A model generated the notes under the pieces. That model did no database searches and had not been told where the DNA came from. It worked only from the letters and a program-made list of their open reading frames with translations. A DNA stretch of 45,438 bases, from positions 35,558-80,995 of the forward strand of contig CAJUHG010000003.1 of the NCBI GenBank assembly GCA_910586005.1. Direction: 5' to 3'. The DNA is from an uncultured Lachnospiraceae bacterium. GTDB lineage: Bacteria; Bacillota; Clostridia; Lachnospirales; Lachnospiraceae. The position numbers and the translations under genes were made by a program. The first letter of the stretch is position 1; each line of letters opens with the position of its first letter. This document shows, piece after piece, positions 24,654 to 32,159 of this stretch.

Positions 24654-25962
24654 TCCGCATACCTCCTGCAATTCGTTCCAATTCTCCAATCAGATACAGT
24701 GACCCTGCACAAAATAATTTTTGTTCTGGCTTTTTAACTTTTTGTGCTAATAAAAATGCATCTTTTATATTTTCTACTCCTATAATCTTTATTGTCTGTC
24801 CTTTCTGTTTTGCAATATTTTGAAATACCTCTGTAAGTGTATCATATCTAATTCCTCGTACATTAGGAACAGATGTTATTATAATTTCCTCCCAGTTCCC
24901 TGTTGCAAGTAATCGCTCTGCAACATGAATATAATCCTTCTCCTTTACCATAGAAAACAGCAAAACAGCAGAGACCTTTGTAATCTGCTCCACTGCTTCT
25001 AAAAATTTATCAATTCCTGCTAAGTTATGTGCTCCATCTAAATACACATTTGGATACACTTCCTGCATCCTACCTTTCCAGTTTACATTCGCTATCCCAC
25101 ATATAATTGCCTTATTTGAAATTCCTTCTGTTTTTGATAGAAACTTCAAGGCTTGTAGTGCTAAGGCTGCATTCTGTACCTGATAAGGTGCTCCAAAAGG
25201 AATGAAAACTTCAGTAACATCATACCCAGAATCATAAGAAAAAGCAATCTTTTTTCCTGTGTTTAATAAAATTTTAATTTTCTTAGGATTTACTGAATCA
25301 TATGGGCAATTCAGACTATTAGCTCTCTTTATAATTACTGTCTCTACCTCTGGTATTGATGCATCATATACTACTGGTATTCCTTTTTTTAAAATTCCAG
25401 CTTTTTCTAATGCAATTTTCTCCAAGGTATCTCCTAAAATTTCTGTATGTTCTAAGCTAATAGATGTAAGTATAGTAAGAATAGGATGTTCTACCACATT
25501 TGTAGCGTCTAACCTTCCTCCTAATCCAGTTTCTAACACCACATATTCTACTTGGTTATGTGCAAAAATTACCATGCCTATTGCAAAAACATATTCAAAA
25601 AACGTTGGATGTGGCAATCCTTTCTGCCTTATTTCTTCCACAGCCTGAGCAACTTGCCTTTCAGCCCATATAAATTCTTGTCGTTCACAGGATTTCCCAT
25701 TTAAAGCAAAACGTTCTTCTAGATATACCAGATGAGGAGAGGTAAACAATCCTGTTTTTTTTCCTGCTGTTCTTAATACACTTTCTATATATGCACAGAC
25801 ACTTCCCTTTCCATTACTACCTGCTACATGAATTACCTTAAATTTATCTTGTGGATTTCCCAACTGTCTTAAAAATTCTCTAGTATGTTCCAAAGTATTT
25901 TTACTTGTAAATTTGGGAATTTCCAAAATTCCCTTTACCGTTTCCTCATAAGTCTTTCTCAT
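24646..25962 (-). CDS. folC: Folylpolyglutamate/dihydrofolate synthase
   Basis: Adds glutamate to folates (and possibly joins dihydropteroate with glutamate), keeping folate in the cell. 438 residues of the Mur-ligase fold. Seen: the ATP loop VAGSNGKGSVCAYI, TSPHLVYLEERF, the metal/ATP motif VLETGLGGRLDATNVV, SISLEHTEILGDTLEKIALEKAGI with the carbamylated-Lys position, and the C-terminal domain with YLDGAHNLAGI. AAGGTG precedes ATG 25962. First gene of a unit with the 47-aa and TPR genes. Confidence 0.95.
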   Translation of the reverse strand: MRKTYEETVKGILEIPKFTSKNTLEHTREFLRQLGNPQDKFKVIHVAGSNGKGSVCAYIESVLRTAGKKTGLFTSPHLVYLEERFALNGKSCERQEFIWAERQVAQAVEEIRQKGLPHPTFFEYVFAIGMVIFAHNQVEYVVLETGLGGRLDATNVVEHPILTILTSISLEHTEILGDTLEKIALEKAGILKKGIPVVYDASIPEVETVIIKRANSLNCPYDSVNPKKIKILLNTGKKIAFSYDSGYDVTEVFIPFGAPYQVQNAALALQALKFLSKTEGISNKAIICGIANVNWKGRMQEVYPNVYLDGAHNLAGIDKFLEAVEQITKVSAVLLFSMVKEKDYIHVAERLLATGNWEEIIITSVPNVRGIRYDTLTEVFQNIAKQKGQTIKIIGVENIKDAFLLAQKVKKPEQKLFCAGSLYLIGELERIAGGMRND

Positions 25963-26022
25963 TTATTGTCACCTTCTTTACACTTTCCCCATTATAATAT
26001 AGTAGAGTGTTGAAATCCAGAG

Positions 26023-26038
26023 TAATTTGTACAAATTA
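26023..26038. promoter_or_regulatory. 16-nt palindrome upstream of the folC promoter
   Basis: TAATTTGTACAAATTA is a perfect palindrome, roughly 25-45 nt upstream of the folC -10 box on the minus strand. This is an operator-like place for a dimeric regulator. The regulator is not identifiable from the site. Confidence 0.4.
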
Positions 26039-26236
26039 TAGAAATTTCGTGTGACAAATTATTACAAAAAAATTTATATTTAAGGAATTAATACCCATCT
26101 TACTTTTTAATATTTTCTAATTCAATCCACCACCACAAGCAGTAGCATGGAATTTGAATCGTTACAAGCAGCGAGGGTATTCACCTACCTTCTCTTTTGT
26201 TTCATTCTAAATAAATACCATTTGCACTTAGAACTA

Positions 26237-26254
26237 CTGTTTGCAAGAATAAAA
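26237..26254 (+). repeat. Dispersed repeat R2, copy D (degraded)
   Basis: CTGTTTGCAAGAATAAAA. The upstream flank TTCTAAATAAAT ... TTAGAAC is shared with copy C (26544), so the similarity extends over about 45 nt. Confidence 0.4.
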
Positions 26255-26310
26255 ATATCTCAAATGCTAGGTAATCTATTACTTACCATTTAGCATTTGA
26301 GATGTTTTTT
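26250..26310. terminator. Strong bidirectional intrinsic terminator
   Basis: A perfect 13-bp stem, ATCTCAAATGCTA (26257-26269) with TAGCATTTGAGAT (26291-26303), plus an inner GGTAA/TTACC pairing. An A-run stands to the left (26251-26255) and a T-run to the right (26305-26310), so it works in principle on both strands. Confidence 0.75.
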
Positions 26311-26543
26311 GATTATTCTTACAATTATATTAGACAAAAAGGAACTATGCCCTTTAGGCAGCACAATATAAGTATGCAGCCTTTTCCTAAGGGATAAGGA
26401 TTGAATAATAAATTCATAGCCATCATAGGATTTCCTATCTGATATAAACTTTGGCAAATGTAGGGAATGTAACTCTAAGTTCATAGCAAATCCCTCGCCT
26501 TAGTCTGTTCTAAATAAATGTCACTGATACTTGTTTAGAACCG

Positions 26544-26561
26544 TTACTCGCGGGAATAAAA
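26544..26561 (+). repeat. Short dispersed repeat R2, copy C
   Basis: TTACTCGCGGGAATAAAA, preceded by an inverted repeat GTTCTAAA/TTTAGAAC (about 26507-26542). Same layout as copy B: stem, short spacer, then R2. Confidence 0.55.
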
Positions 26562-26583
26562 TAAATTTTCTAATTCCTCAATT

Positions 26584-26674
26584 ATTACCAAAACTAAATA
26601 GCACACATAACTATCTTATCCAATTATCCTATATTACCAAAATTAAATAGCACACATAACTATCTTATCCAATT
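26584..26674. repeat. Direct duplication of the DUF342 gene 3' end (42 nt, period 49)
   Basis: 26584-26625 and 26633-26674 agree at 41 of 42 positions; the single change turns the gene's stop TAA into TAG in the outer copy. The right copy carries the last codons of the gene (coding end at 26643). The high identity means the duplication is recent or kept. Confidence 0.9.
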
Positions 26675-27998
26675 GTCTTACAAACTCCAGTTTTTCTTGT
26701 TCTTCTTTTACTTGAATTTCTAAATCATCAATTCCTACTTTTACACCAGGATATACATGACCAACTACCTTAATACTTGCACCTCTTGCTTGTTCTATCT
26801 GATTCTCCAACTTTTCTAATTCTGCTGTGTCCTCAGCTAATAGTGCCGTGTCTCGTATTTTCACACGTAAGAGGTCTGTTCTTCTAGGATCATTTTTCAC
26901 ATCTTTCAGAATCTTTAGACCTCCCTCAATCTTTTCAAGGTTGGCTTTCTCCACTTGTATCTTATTCTTTAGGATTTTAATTCTACGTCTTACAGATGCA
27001 TCATTTCCTATTTTTACATGTGTTTTAACTTCTCCATCACTACCTAATGTATTCACTACAATTCCTTGAATTGCACCTACTTCACCACCAACAATACTTG
27101 CCTTTTTTCCATCTAGTACAATATTTTCTCCACAAGATACTTGGCAATTTAGGAATACATCTGCCTGAATACAACCATTTGCATGAACTCTGGTATATTC
27201 AAAAAACTTTGCAGAAATATTTCCTCTGGTACTAATAACTGCCCTAGAAGCGCCCATAACACCACTTCTAAGAACAATATCCTTTCCAGCTTCAATCGTA
27301 GCACCTTCCACAACACCATCAATCGTTATTGTTCCTGTTGCTTTCACTGTTACACCACTATAAACTGCTCCATGCACAATTACATCTCCACGAAAATCAA
27401 TATTTCCAATGGATAAATCTACATCTCCATAAATCTCATAAACCGGCAAAATAGTGATACGCTCATTCTTCATCTCAATTTTGCCATCCAAGAGTGATTT
27501 ATAGCTAAGACCATCTTCTGAACGTTCAAACCCTTTTCCGCGCAAAGGAACTAAATCTCTGCCACGCTTTGCAAATATAGGTTTGCCTTTCAGATTCATG
27601 CCATCTACACCTGGAACTGCCTTATGATATACCGCAATTTCTTGCCCTTCTGTAACAATCTCTACCATTTTAATACTCCAATAATCTACAGAGCCATCAG
27701 GAAGTACTTTTGGTTTCTTACTGAAAGTTACATCAAATTTATATTCATAATAGCCATCAATACCATCTTTGGAAACGTCTCCTTGAGCAATAAGCACTTC
27801 ACGATTATAAATTGGATTTTCTAATAATTCTTGAATTCTATCTTCTTGAACCCCATATATCACACCGCTTTTTTGTAACGCTTCATCTATATCACGCCTG
27901 GTATAGCTTTCCATTATGGGATTTGGCAGGTAAAGATATGCCTGCATAAAGTCATGACTGACTCGCACCTGTGGTTCTTTTTGAATTAAAGTTGCCAT
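26643..27998 (-). CDS. FapA/DUF342-family protein
   Basis: 451 residues of the FapA family, widespread in Firmicutes; the role is not settled. The N-terminal region holds the pair YTRRDIDEALQKSGVIYGVQEDRIQEL, with QGDVSKDGIDGYYEYKFD and PGVDGMNLKGKPI. A right-handed beta-helix of about 170 residues follows (repeating V-x-G-x-V units such as GDVDLSIGNIDFRGDVIVHGAVYSGV), then a C-terminal coiled coil (about 340-400) and a final strand with GHVYPGVKVGI. The ribosome site is GGGGGG 8 nt before ATG 27998. It has its own promoter. Its 3' end is duplicated downstream. Confidence 0.88.
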   Translation of the reverse strand: MATLIQKEPQVRVSHDFMQAYLYLPNPIMESYTRRDIDEALQKSGVIYGVQEDRIQELLENPIYNREVLIAQGDVSKDGIDGYYEYKFDVTFSKKPKVLPDGSVDYWSIKMVEIVTEGQEIAVYHKAVPGVDGMNLKGKPIFAKRGRDLVPLRGKGFERSEDGLSYKSLLDGKIEMKNERITILPVYEIYGDVDLSIGNIDFRGDVIVHGAVYSGVTVKATGTITIDGVVEGATIEAGKDIVLRSGVMGASRAVISTRGNISAKFFEYTRVHANGCIQADVFLNCQVSCGENIVLDGKKASIVGGEVGAIQGIVVNTLGSDGEVKTHVKIGNDASVRRRIKILKNKIQVEKANLEKIEGGLKILKDVKNDPRRTDLLRVKIRDTALLAEDTAELEKLENQIEQARGASIKVVGHVYPGVKVGIDDLEIQVKEEQEKLEFVRQLDKIVMCAI

Positions 27999-28050
27999 TA
28001 CAGATTCCCCCCTTGTCTGGAATTTCTGTCAAAATATCGCTATATATACT

Positions 28051-28079
28051 ATAGTACCAATTTTTATGTCTCTTTTCAA
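28051..28079 (-). promoter_or_regulatory. Promoter of the DUF342 gene
   Basis: Minus strand: TTGAAA (28074-28079) and TACTAT (28051-28056) spaced by exactly 17 nt. The leader to the ATG is about 45 nt. Confidence 0.6.
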
Positions 28080-28127
28080 CATGTTTATGTAAATTTAAGA
28101 ATTTTTGTTTTACTTTAACCTCATCAA

Positions 28128-28253
28128 GGAAGTCCCCCGCTTCCATGTCGCAGAGACATAAACGGCGAGTGAGGAGCGACGGCGTGCTTGCTCGCTCGTA
28201 AGAGATCCGAGCGCCCCGCGCCCCCAAACGCAATCTCACATAATATAACACTT
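28128..28253. repeat. GC-rich intergenic block with small hairpins and R1 copy 3
   Basis: A strongly G+C-rich stretch in an otherwise AT-rich region, between valS and the DUF342 promoter. It holds ATGTC-TCTGC-GACAT (28143-28158 region) and CGCTCG/CGAGCG (about 28194-28214), and ends in a weaker R1 copy (from 28230: GCAATCTCACATAATATAAC). The layout (GC block followed by R1) is the same as at 22970-23041 and 10443-10574. A frame crosses it on the minus strand, but its composition does not look like protein. Confidence 0.45.
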
Positions 28254-28295
28254 AGGGCTACAGGAAGACAAAGTGAGGATCTTTATACAAATAAA

Positions 28296-30944
28296 TTAAT
28301 GATGCATTTGTGCTAAACGTTCCTCTACCTGTGTCATCATCTGCTCATATTTGGCAAGTTTTTCTTTTTCTTCTTGTACTTTTGCGGCTGGTGCCTTGTT
28401 TACAAATTTTTCATTTGAAAGCATTCCCTTAGAACGAGAAAGTTCCTTTTCTAAACGTTCCTTTTCTTTTAGAAGACGTTCTTTTTCTTTTTCAAAATCT
28501 ACTAAATCCTCTAATGGCAAATATATCACTGCACCTGGAATTACAACAGAAACAGCATCCTCTCCTATTCCTGTGTGATCTGATTGTACAAAAATCTCAC
28601 TAGCACTTGCAAGAAGGCTATAAGCTCCTTTCATAGTTTCAAAAGTATTTTGTAAAGTTCTATCTTCTGTTACAATAAAAATCTTTGCCTTCTTACTAGG
28701 AGGAACTTCCATATCTGTTCTAGTATTTCTAATACCTTTTACTAAGTCTTTCAAATGTTCTATTGCTTCTTCCTCTTTAAAATGCCATTCCTCTTTGTAT
28801 TCAGGCCAATGAGAAAGCATAATCGTTTCTTCTTCCTCTTGCAAAGTACAAAAAATTTCTTCTGTAATAAAAGGCATATATGGATGTAGTAATTTCAAAG
28901 CTTGAATTAAAACTGTTTTTAGAGTCCACATTGCTACCTTTGCCGATTCTGGATTTTCTTCTCTCTTAAAGGTTCTGGTCTTGGCAATTTCAATGTACCA
29001 ATCACAAAATTCATCCCAAATAAAATCATACACTTTTTGAACTGCAATCCCAAGTTCAAATTTATCCATATTTTCTGTTACTTCTGCTGCTAAAGTATTT
29101 ACTTTTGATAAAATCCATTTATCTTCTATGGCAAGCTCTGCGTATAATGGTACATCTAATTTCCCATTATCTATATTCATCATAATAAAACGTGATGCAT
29201 TCCATATTTTATTTGCAAAATTTCTAGAAGCCTCTACACGTTCCCAATAAAAACGCATATCATTTCCAGGCGCATTTCCAGTTATCAAAGTTAAACGTAA
29301 AGCATCTGCCCCATATTTCTCAATTACTTCCAAAGGATCAATCCCATTTCCAAGAGATTTACTCATCTTTCTTCCTTGAGAATCTCTTATTAAACCATGA
29401 AACAATACTGTTCGAAAAGGTTCTTCTCCCATCTGCTCAAATCCTGAAAAAATCATACGAATAACCCAAAAGAAAATAATATCATACCCTGTTACCAAAA
29501 CATCATTTGGGTAAAAATAATCTAAATCCTCTGTTTTCTCTGGCCATCCTAATGTTGAAAATGGCCACAATGCAGAAGAAAACCAAGTATCTAAAGTATC
29601 TTCATCTTGAACCATATGTGTACAACCACATTTTGGACACTTCTCAGGATTCTCTCGAGCCACAACAAATTCCTTACACTCTGTACAATAATATGCTGGA
29701 ATCCTATGCCCCCACCAAAGTTGTCTAGAAATACACCAGTCACGAATATTATCTGTCCAGTTAAAATAAATTTTTTCCATACGCTCTGGAAGCAAAGTAA
29801 TTGTACCTTTTTTTACTGCTTCTACTGCTGGTTGAATCAATTCATCCATTTTTACAAACCACTGTTGTTTTACCATAGGTTCCACTGTAGTTTTGCAGCG
29901 GTCATGTGTTCCAACATTATGAGAATGTGGAACCACTTTTACTAAAAGACCTTGTTCCTCTAATTCCTGTACCATCATCTTTCGAGCTTCATATCTGTCC
30001 ATACCTTTGTATTTGCCACCATTTTCATTGATTGTGGCATCATCATTTAATACATTAATCTCTGGTAGATTATGACGCTTTCCAACTTCAAAGTCATTTG
30101 GATCATGTGCTGGTGTAATCTTTACACATCCAGTCCCAAATTCCTTATCTACATAATGGTCTGCCACCACAGGAATCTCTCTTCCCACCAAAGGCAATAT
30201 TAATGTCTTACCAATAATATCCTGATAACGCTCATCCTCTGGATTCACTGCCACGGCTGTATCTCCTAACAAAGTCTCTGGTCTAGTGGTAGCTATTTCT
30301 ACAAATCTTCCCTCTTCTCCTTTTACTGGATAATTAATATGCCAAAAAAATCCCTCTTGTTCCTCATGTTCCACTTCTGCATCTGAAATAGAAGTTTTAC
30401 AGATTGGACACCAATTGACAATCCTAGAACCTTTGTATATTAATCCTTTCTCATATAATTTAATAAATACTTCCTGAACTGCATGAGAACACCCTTCATC
30501 CAATGTGAAACGTTCTCTATCCCAATCTGCAGAAGAACCTAATTTCTTTAATTGCTTAATAATACGTCCACCATATTCCTTTTTCCAATCCCATACTTTT
30601 TCTAGAAATCCTTCTCTACCTAAATCTTTTTTATCAATTCCTTGTTCTTTTAAAGATTCAATCACCTTAACTTCAGTAGAAATAGAAGCATGGTCTGTTC
30701 CAGGTTGCCATAGAGCATTATATCCTTGCATACGTTTGTAACGAATTAAAATGTCTTGCATAGTATTATCTAGTGCATGCCCCATATGAAGCTGTCCTGT
30801 AATATTAGGGGGTGGCATTACAATTGTAAAAGGTTTTTTACTTCGATCCACTTCTGCATGAAAATATTTATTCTCTTCCCATTTCTGATAAAGACGATCC
30901 TCTATAGATTTAGGATTATATGTCTTTTCCAATTCTTTATTCAT
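28296..30944 (-). CDS. valS: Valyl-tRNA synthetase
   Basis: Charges tRNA(Val). A class I synthetase of 882 residues, full length for bacteria. HIGH signature as GQLHMGHAL after PPPNITG; KMSKS in GRKMSKSLGNGIDP; a large editing (CP1) domain between them with TTRPETLLGDTAVAVNP and GTGCVKITPAHDPNDFEVG; zinc-type cysteine clusters (CPIC and CTEC...CPKC); anticodon-binding domain and the usual C-terminal coiled coil (EKEKERLLKEKERLEKEL). AAGGAGG precedes ATG 30944. Controlled by the T-box at 31146-31445. Confidence 0.98.
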   Translation of the reverse strand: MNKELEKTYNPKSIEDRLYQKWEENKYFHAEVDRSKKPFTIVMPPPNITGQLHMGHALDNTMQDILIRYKRMQGYNALWQPGTDHASISTEVKVIESLKEQGIDKKDLGREGFLEKVWDWKKEYGGRIIKQLKKLGSSADWDRERFTLDEGCSHAVQEVFIKLYEKGLIYKGSRIVNWCPICKTSISDAEVEHEEQEGFFWHINYPVKGEEGRFVEIATTRPETLLGDTAVAVNPEDERYQDIIGKTLILPLVGREIPVVADHYVDKEFGTGCVKITPAHDPNDFEVGKRHNLPEINVLNDDATINENGGKYKGMDRYEARKMMVQELEEQGLLVKVVPHSHNVGTHDRCKTTVEPMVKQQWFVKMDELIQPAVEAVKKGTITLLPERMEKIYFNWTDNIRDWCISRQLWWGHRIPAYYCTECKEFVVARENPEKCPKCGCTHMVQDEDTLDTWFSSALWPFSTLGWPEKTEDLDYFYPNDVLVTGYDIIFFWVIRMIFSGFEQMGEEPFRTVLFHGLIRDSQGRKMSKSLGNGIDPLEVIEKYGADALRLTLITGNAPGNDMRFYWERVEASRNFANKIWNASRFIMMNIDNGKLDVPLYAELAIEDKWILSKVNTLAAEVTENMDKFELGIAVQKVYDFIWDEFCDWYIEIAKTRTFKREENPESAKVAMWTLKTVLIQALKLLHPYMPFITEEIFCTLQEEEETIMLSHWPEYKEEWHFKEEEAIEHLKDLVKGIRNTRTDMEVPPSKKAKIFIVTEDRTLQNTFETMKGAYSLLASASEIFVQSDHTGIGEDAVSVVIPGAVIYLPLEDLVDFEKEKERLLKEKERLEKELSRSKGMLSNEKFVNKAPAAKVQEEKEKLAKYEQMMTQVEERLAQMHH

Positions 30945-30960
30945 AATTATCCTCCTTCTT

Positions 30961-31137
30961 GCAAGTCCACATCATATTTTTTATCTTATAGCCGCACCGC
31001 GTGTGGTCATATAACGCTATTTTCCTCTTGCATGTTTACGCATCATATTTTTATTTTATTAAGAAAGACATACACTTTAATCCTTTACTCTTTCCTAATA
31101 AAACAATAGAAAGCACACTATGCGAACTTTCTATTGT
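30961..31137. repeat. R1 copies 4 and 5 plus hairpins between the T-box and valS
   Basis: R1 copy 4 (30961-30990) and copy 5 (31030-31058) form a direct repeat of about 30 nt with period 69; the pre-sequence of copy 4 includes the valS ribosome site. Copy 5 runs into GAAAGACATACACTTTAA and an imperfect TATTAAGAAAGA/TCTTTCCTAATA stem, homologous to 23037-23094. A further perfect 11-bp hairpin lies at 31103-31113/31127-31137. So about 200 nt of repeat-derived sequence lie in the valS mRNA leader. Confidence 0.5.
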
Positions 31138-31145
31138 CATAAATA

Positions 31146-31180
31146 AAAAAATGCCCTTTACCAAAATACGGCAAAGGGCG
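31146..31180 (-). terminator. T-box-controlled terminator of valS
   Basis: GCCCTTTGCC and GGTAAAGGGC (minus strand) form a 10-bp stem with one G-U pair, followed by ATTTTTTTA. It lies 6 nt after the T-box sequence, whose pairing with the terminator stem's competitor decides readthrough. Confidence 0.88.
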
Positions 31181-31445
31181 TAGGAACGCGGTACCACCTT
31201 TTTTCATGTCTAGCACAATGACATATCTTATGATCCTATAACGAGGATTAATCGGGAAAACTTACTATGAAAAAGTATCTACACTTCCTTCAGTCCTCCA
31301 GTTCAAAAGCTACCTTCCACAGAAATTTCTTCAAGCAACCTTTCAGCCAATGAGTTACTCTCTCTGACAAGTGTCTCTGTGTACTCCTCTTTCTCATTAC
31401 CTTTACATTTGATTGAGTTTCTCCCAATACATCTTTTGCTCATTT
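31146..31445 (-). ncRNA. T-box riboswitch of valS
   Basis: Transcription-attenuating RNA that senses uncharged tRNA(Val). The hallmark T-box sequence AAGGTGGTACCGCG is at 31187-31200 (minus). Before it lies the long Stem I region with AGAGAGAGTAACTCATTGG and GGCTGAAAGGTTGC. A likely specifier GTA (valine) is at 31311-31313 in GAAGGTAGCTTTTGAAC; I am less sure of this than of the class. The downstream terminator is separate. The 5' limit is approximate. Confidence 0.93.
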
Positions 31446-31475
31446 TATAAGTAAAGTAGTAAATTGTCAAGTGGT

Positions 31476-32159
31476 TTAATTTAACAACTTAATAATATTT
31501 TCATAAACAGTTGTTCGAGCTTGCTTTTTCTGTATTTGTGGAAATATATTTTGATGAGTTAAATATAATCCATAAGCCACAAATTGAGAAAGAATTGCAC
31601 TCCACACTTTATAAGAATCTGTCTCTTGTACTAACCCTTTGTTGGTTGCTAGTTCCAAAACCTTTGTGGTGAGATGCTTTACAGAATCACAATTTCTTTT
31701 ATATTTTTTTACTACTTCTAACAATCCATTTCCAGTAATTGTACTATCTCTTAAAATTTTTTCCATCAGAGCAAAACCACCATATTTTTCATTGGATGCT
31801 TCCATCATATCCAATCCTTTAAATATAATCTCCTGAAAACTTTGCCCCTTTTCAATCAAATTGATAATAATGGCAAAATGTCTTGTTGCCTCATATCGAA
31901 TCGCACCAATAATAATCTCTTCTTTGGTAGCAAAATATTCATAAGCAGTCCCTTTTCCAATCCCAGCCTTTGCTGTTATCTCAGCTACTTTTAATGTACT
32001 AAGTTCTCTGCCAGAAGCAAATAAATCTAATACGGCTTCATACATTGCCTTTACTTTGGGCGGATATAAATCTTCTATTTCTAACCATAATAAAGAAGAT
32101 TTATCTTTCTTTTTCTCATCTTGAGAAAAAGAATTCTTGTTTCTTTTCTCATTTCCCAT
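31476..32159 (-). CDS. TetR-family regulator of the RND pump
   Basis: 227 residues. After a Lys/Asp-rich tail of about 25 residues comes a TetR helix-turn-helix: STLKVAEITAKAGIGKGTAYEYFATKEEII. The rest is the all-helical ligand-binding domain. The ATG overlaps the pump's stop in TGATG (32157-32161), so the two genes are co-transcribed and coupled. It is a likely repressor of its own operon through the palindrome at 36196-36207. Confidence 0.9.
   Translation of the reverse strand: MGNEKRNKNSFSQDEKKKDKSSLLWLEIEDLYPPKVKAMYEAVLDLFASGRELSTLKVAEITAKAGIGKGTAYEYFATKEEIIIGAIRYEATRHFAIIINLIEKGQSFQEIIFKGLDMMEASNEKYGGFALMEKILRDSTITGNGLLEVVKKYKRNCDSVKHLTTKVLELATNKGLVQETDSYKVWSAILSQFVAYGLYLTHQNIFPQIQKKQARTTVYENIIKLLN

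Larger units (their letters stand above)
25963..26642. other. 680-nt intergenic region between folC and the DUF342 gene
   Basis: Contents from left: folC promoter -10 (TATAAT on minus, near 25993); a 16-nt perfect palindrome TAATTTGTACAAATTA (26023-26038); R2 copy D (26237-26254); a strong bidirectional terminator (26250-26310); a doubtful 64-codon ORF (26290-26484, minus, GAGGGA before its ATG, ending inside the terminator stem); an inverted repeat GTTCTAAA/TTTAGAAC followed by R2 copy C (26544-26561); and a direct duplication of the DUF342 gene end (26584-26674). No tRNA or other RNA gene is apparent. Confidence 0.6.

Noticed and set aside
26290..26484. 64-codon minus-strand frame with GAGGGA before its ATG
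   Set aside because: The ribosome site is tempting, but the frame ends inside a terminator stem, contains small inverted repeats and has no protein family look. Mentioned in the intergenic entry only.
27952..28251. Minus-strand frame of 99 codons upstream of the DUF342 gene
   Set aside because: It crosses the GC-rich repeat and the DUF342 promoter and overlaps that gene out of frame; the Arg/Leu-rich start reflects base composition.
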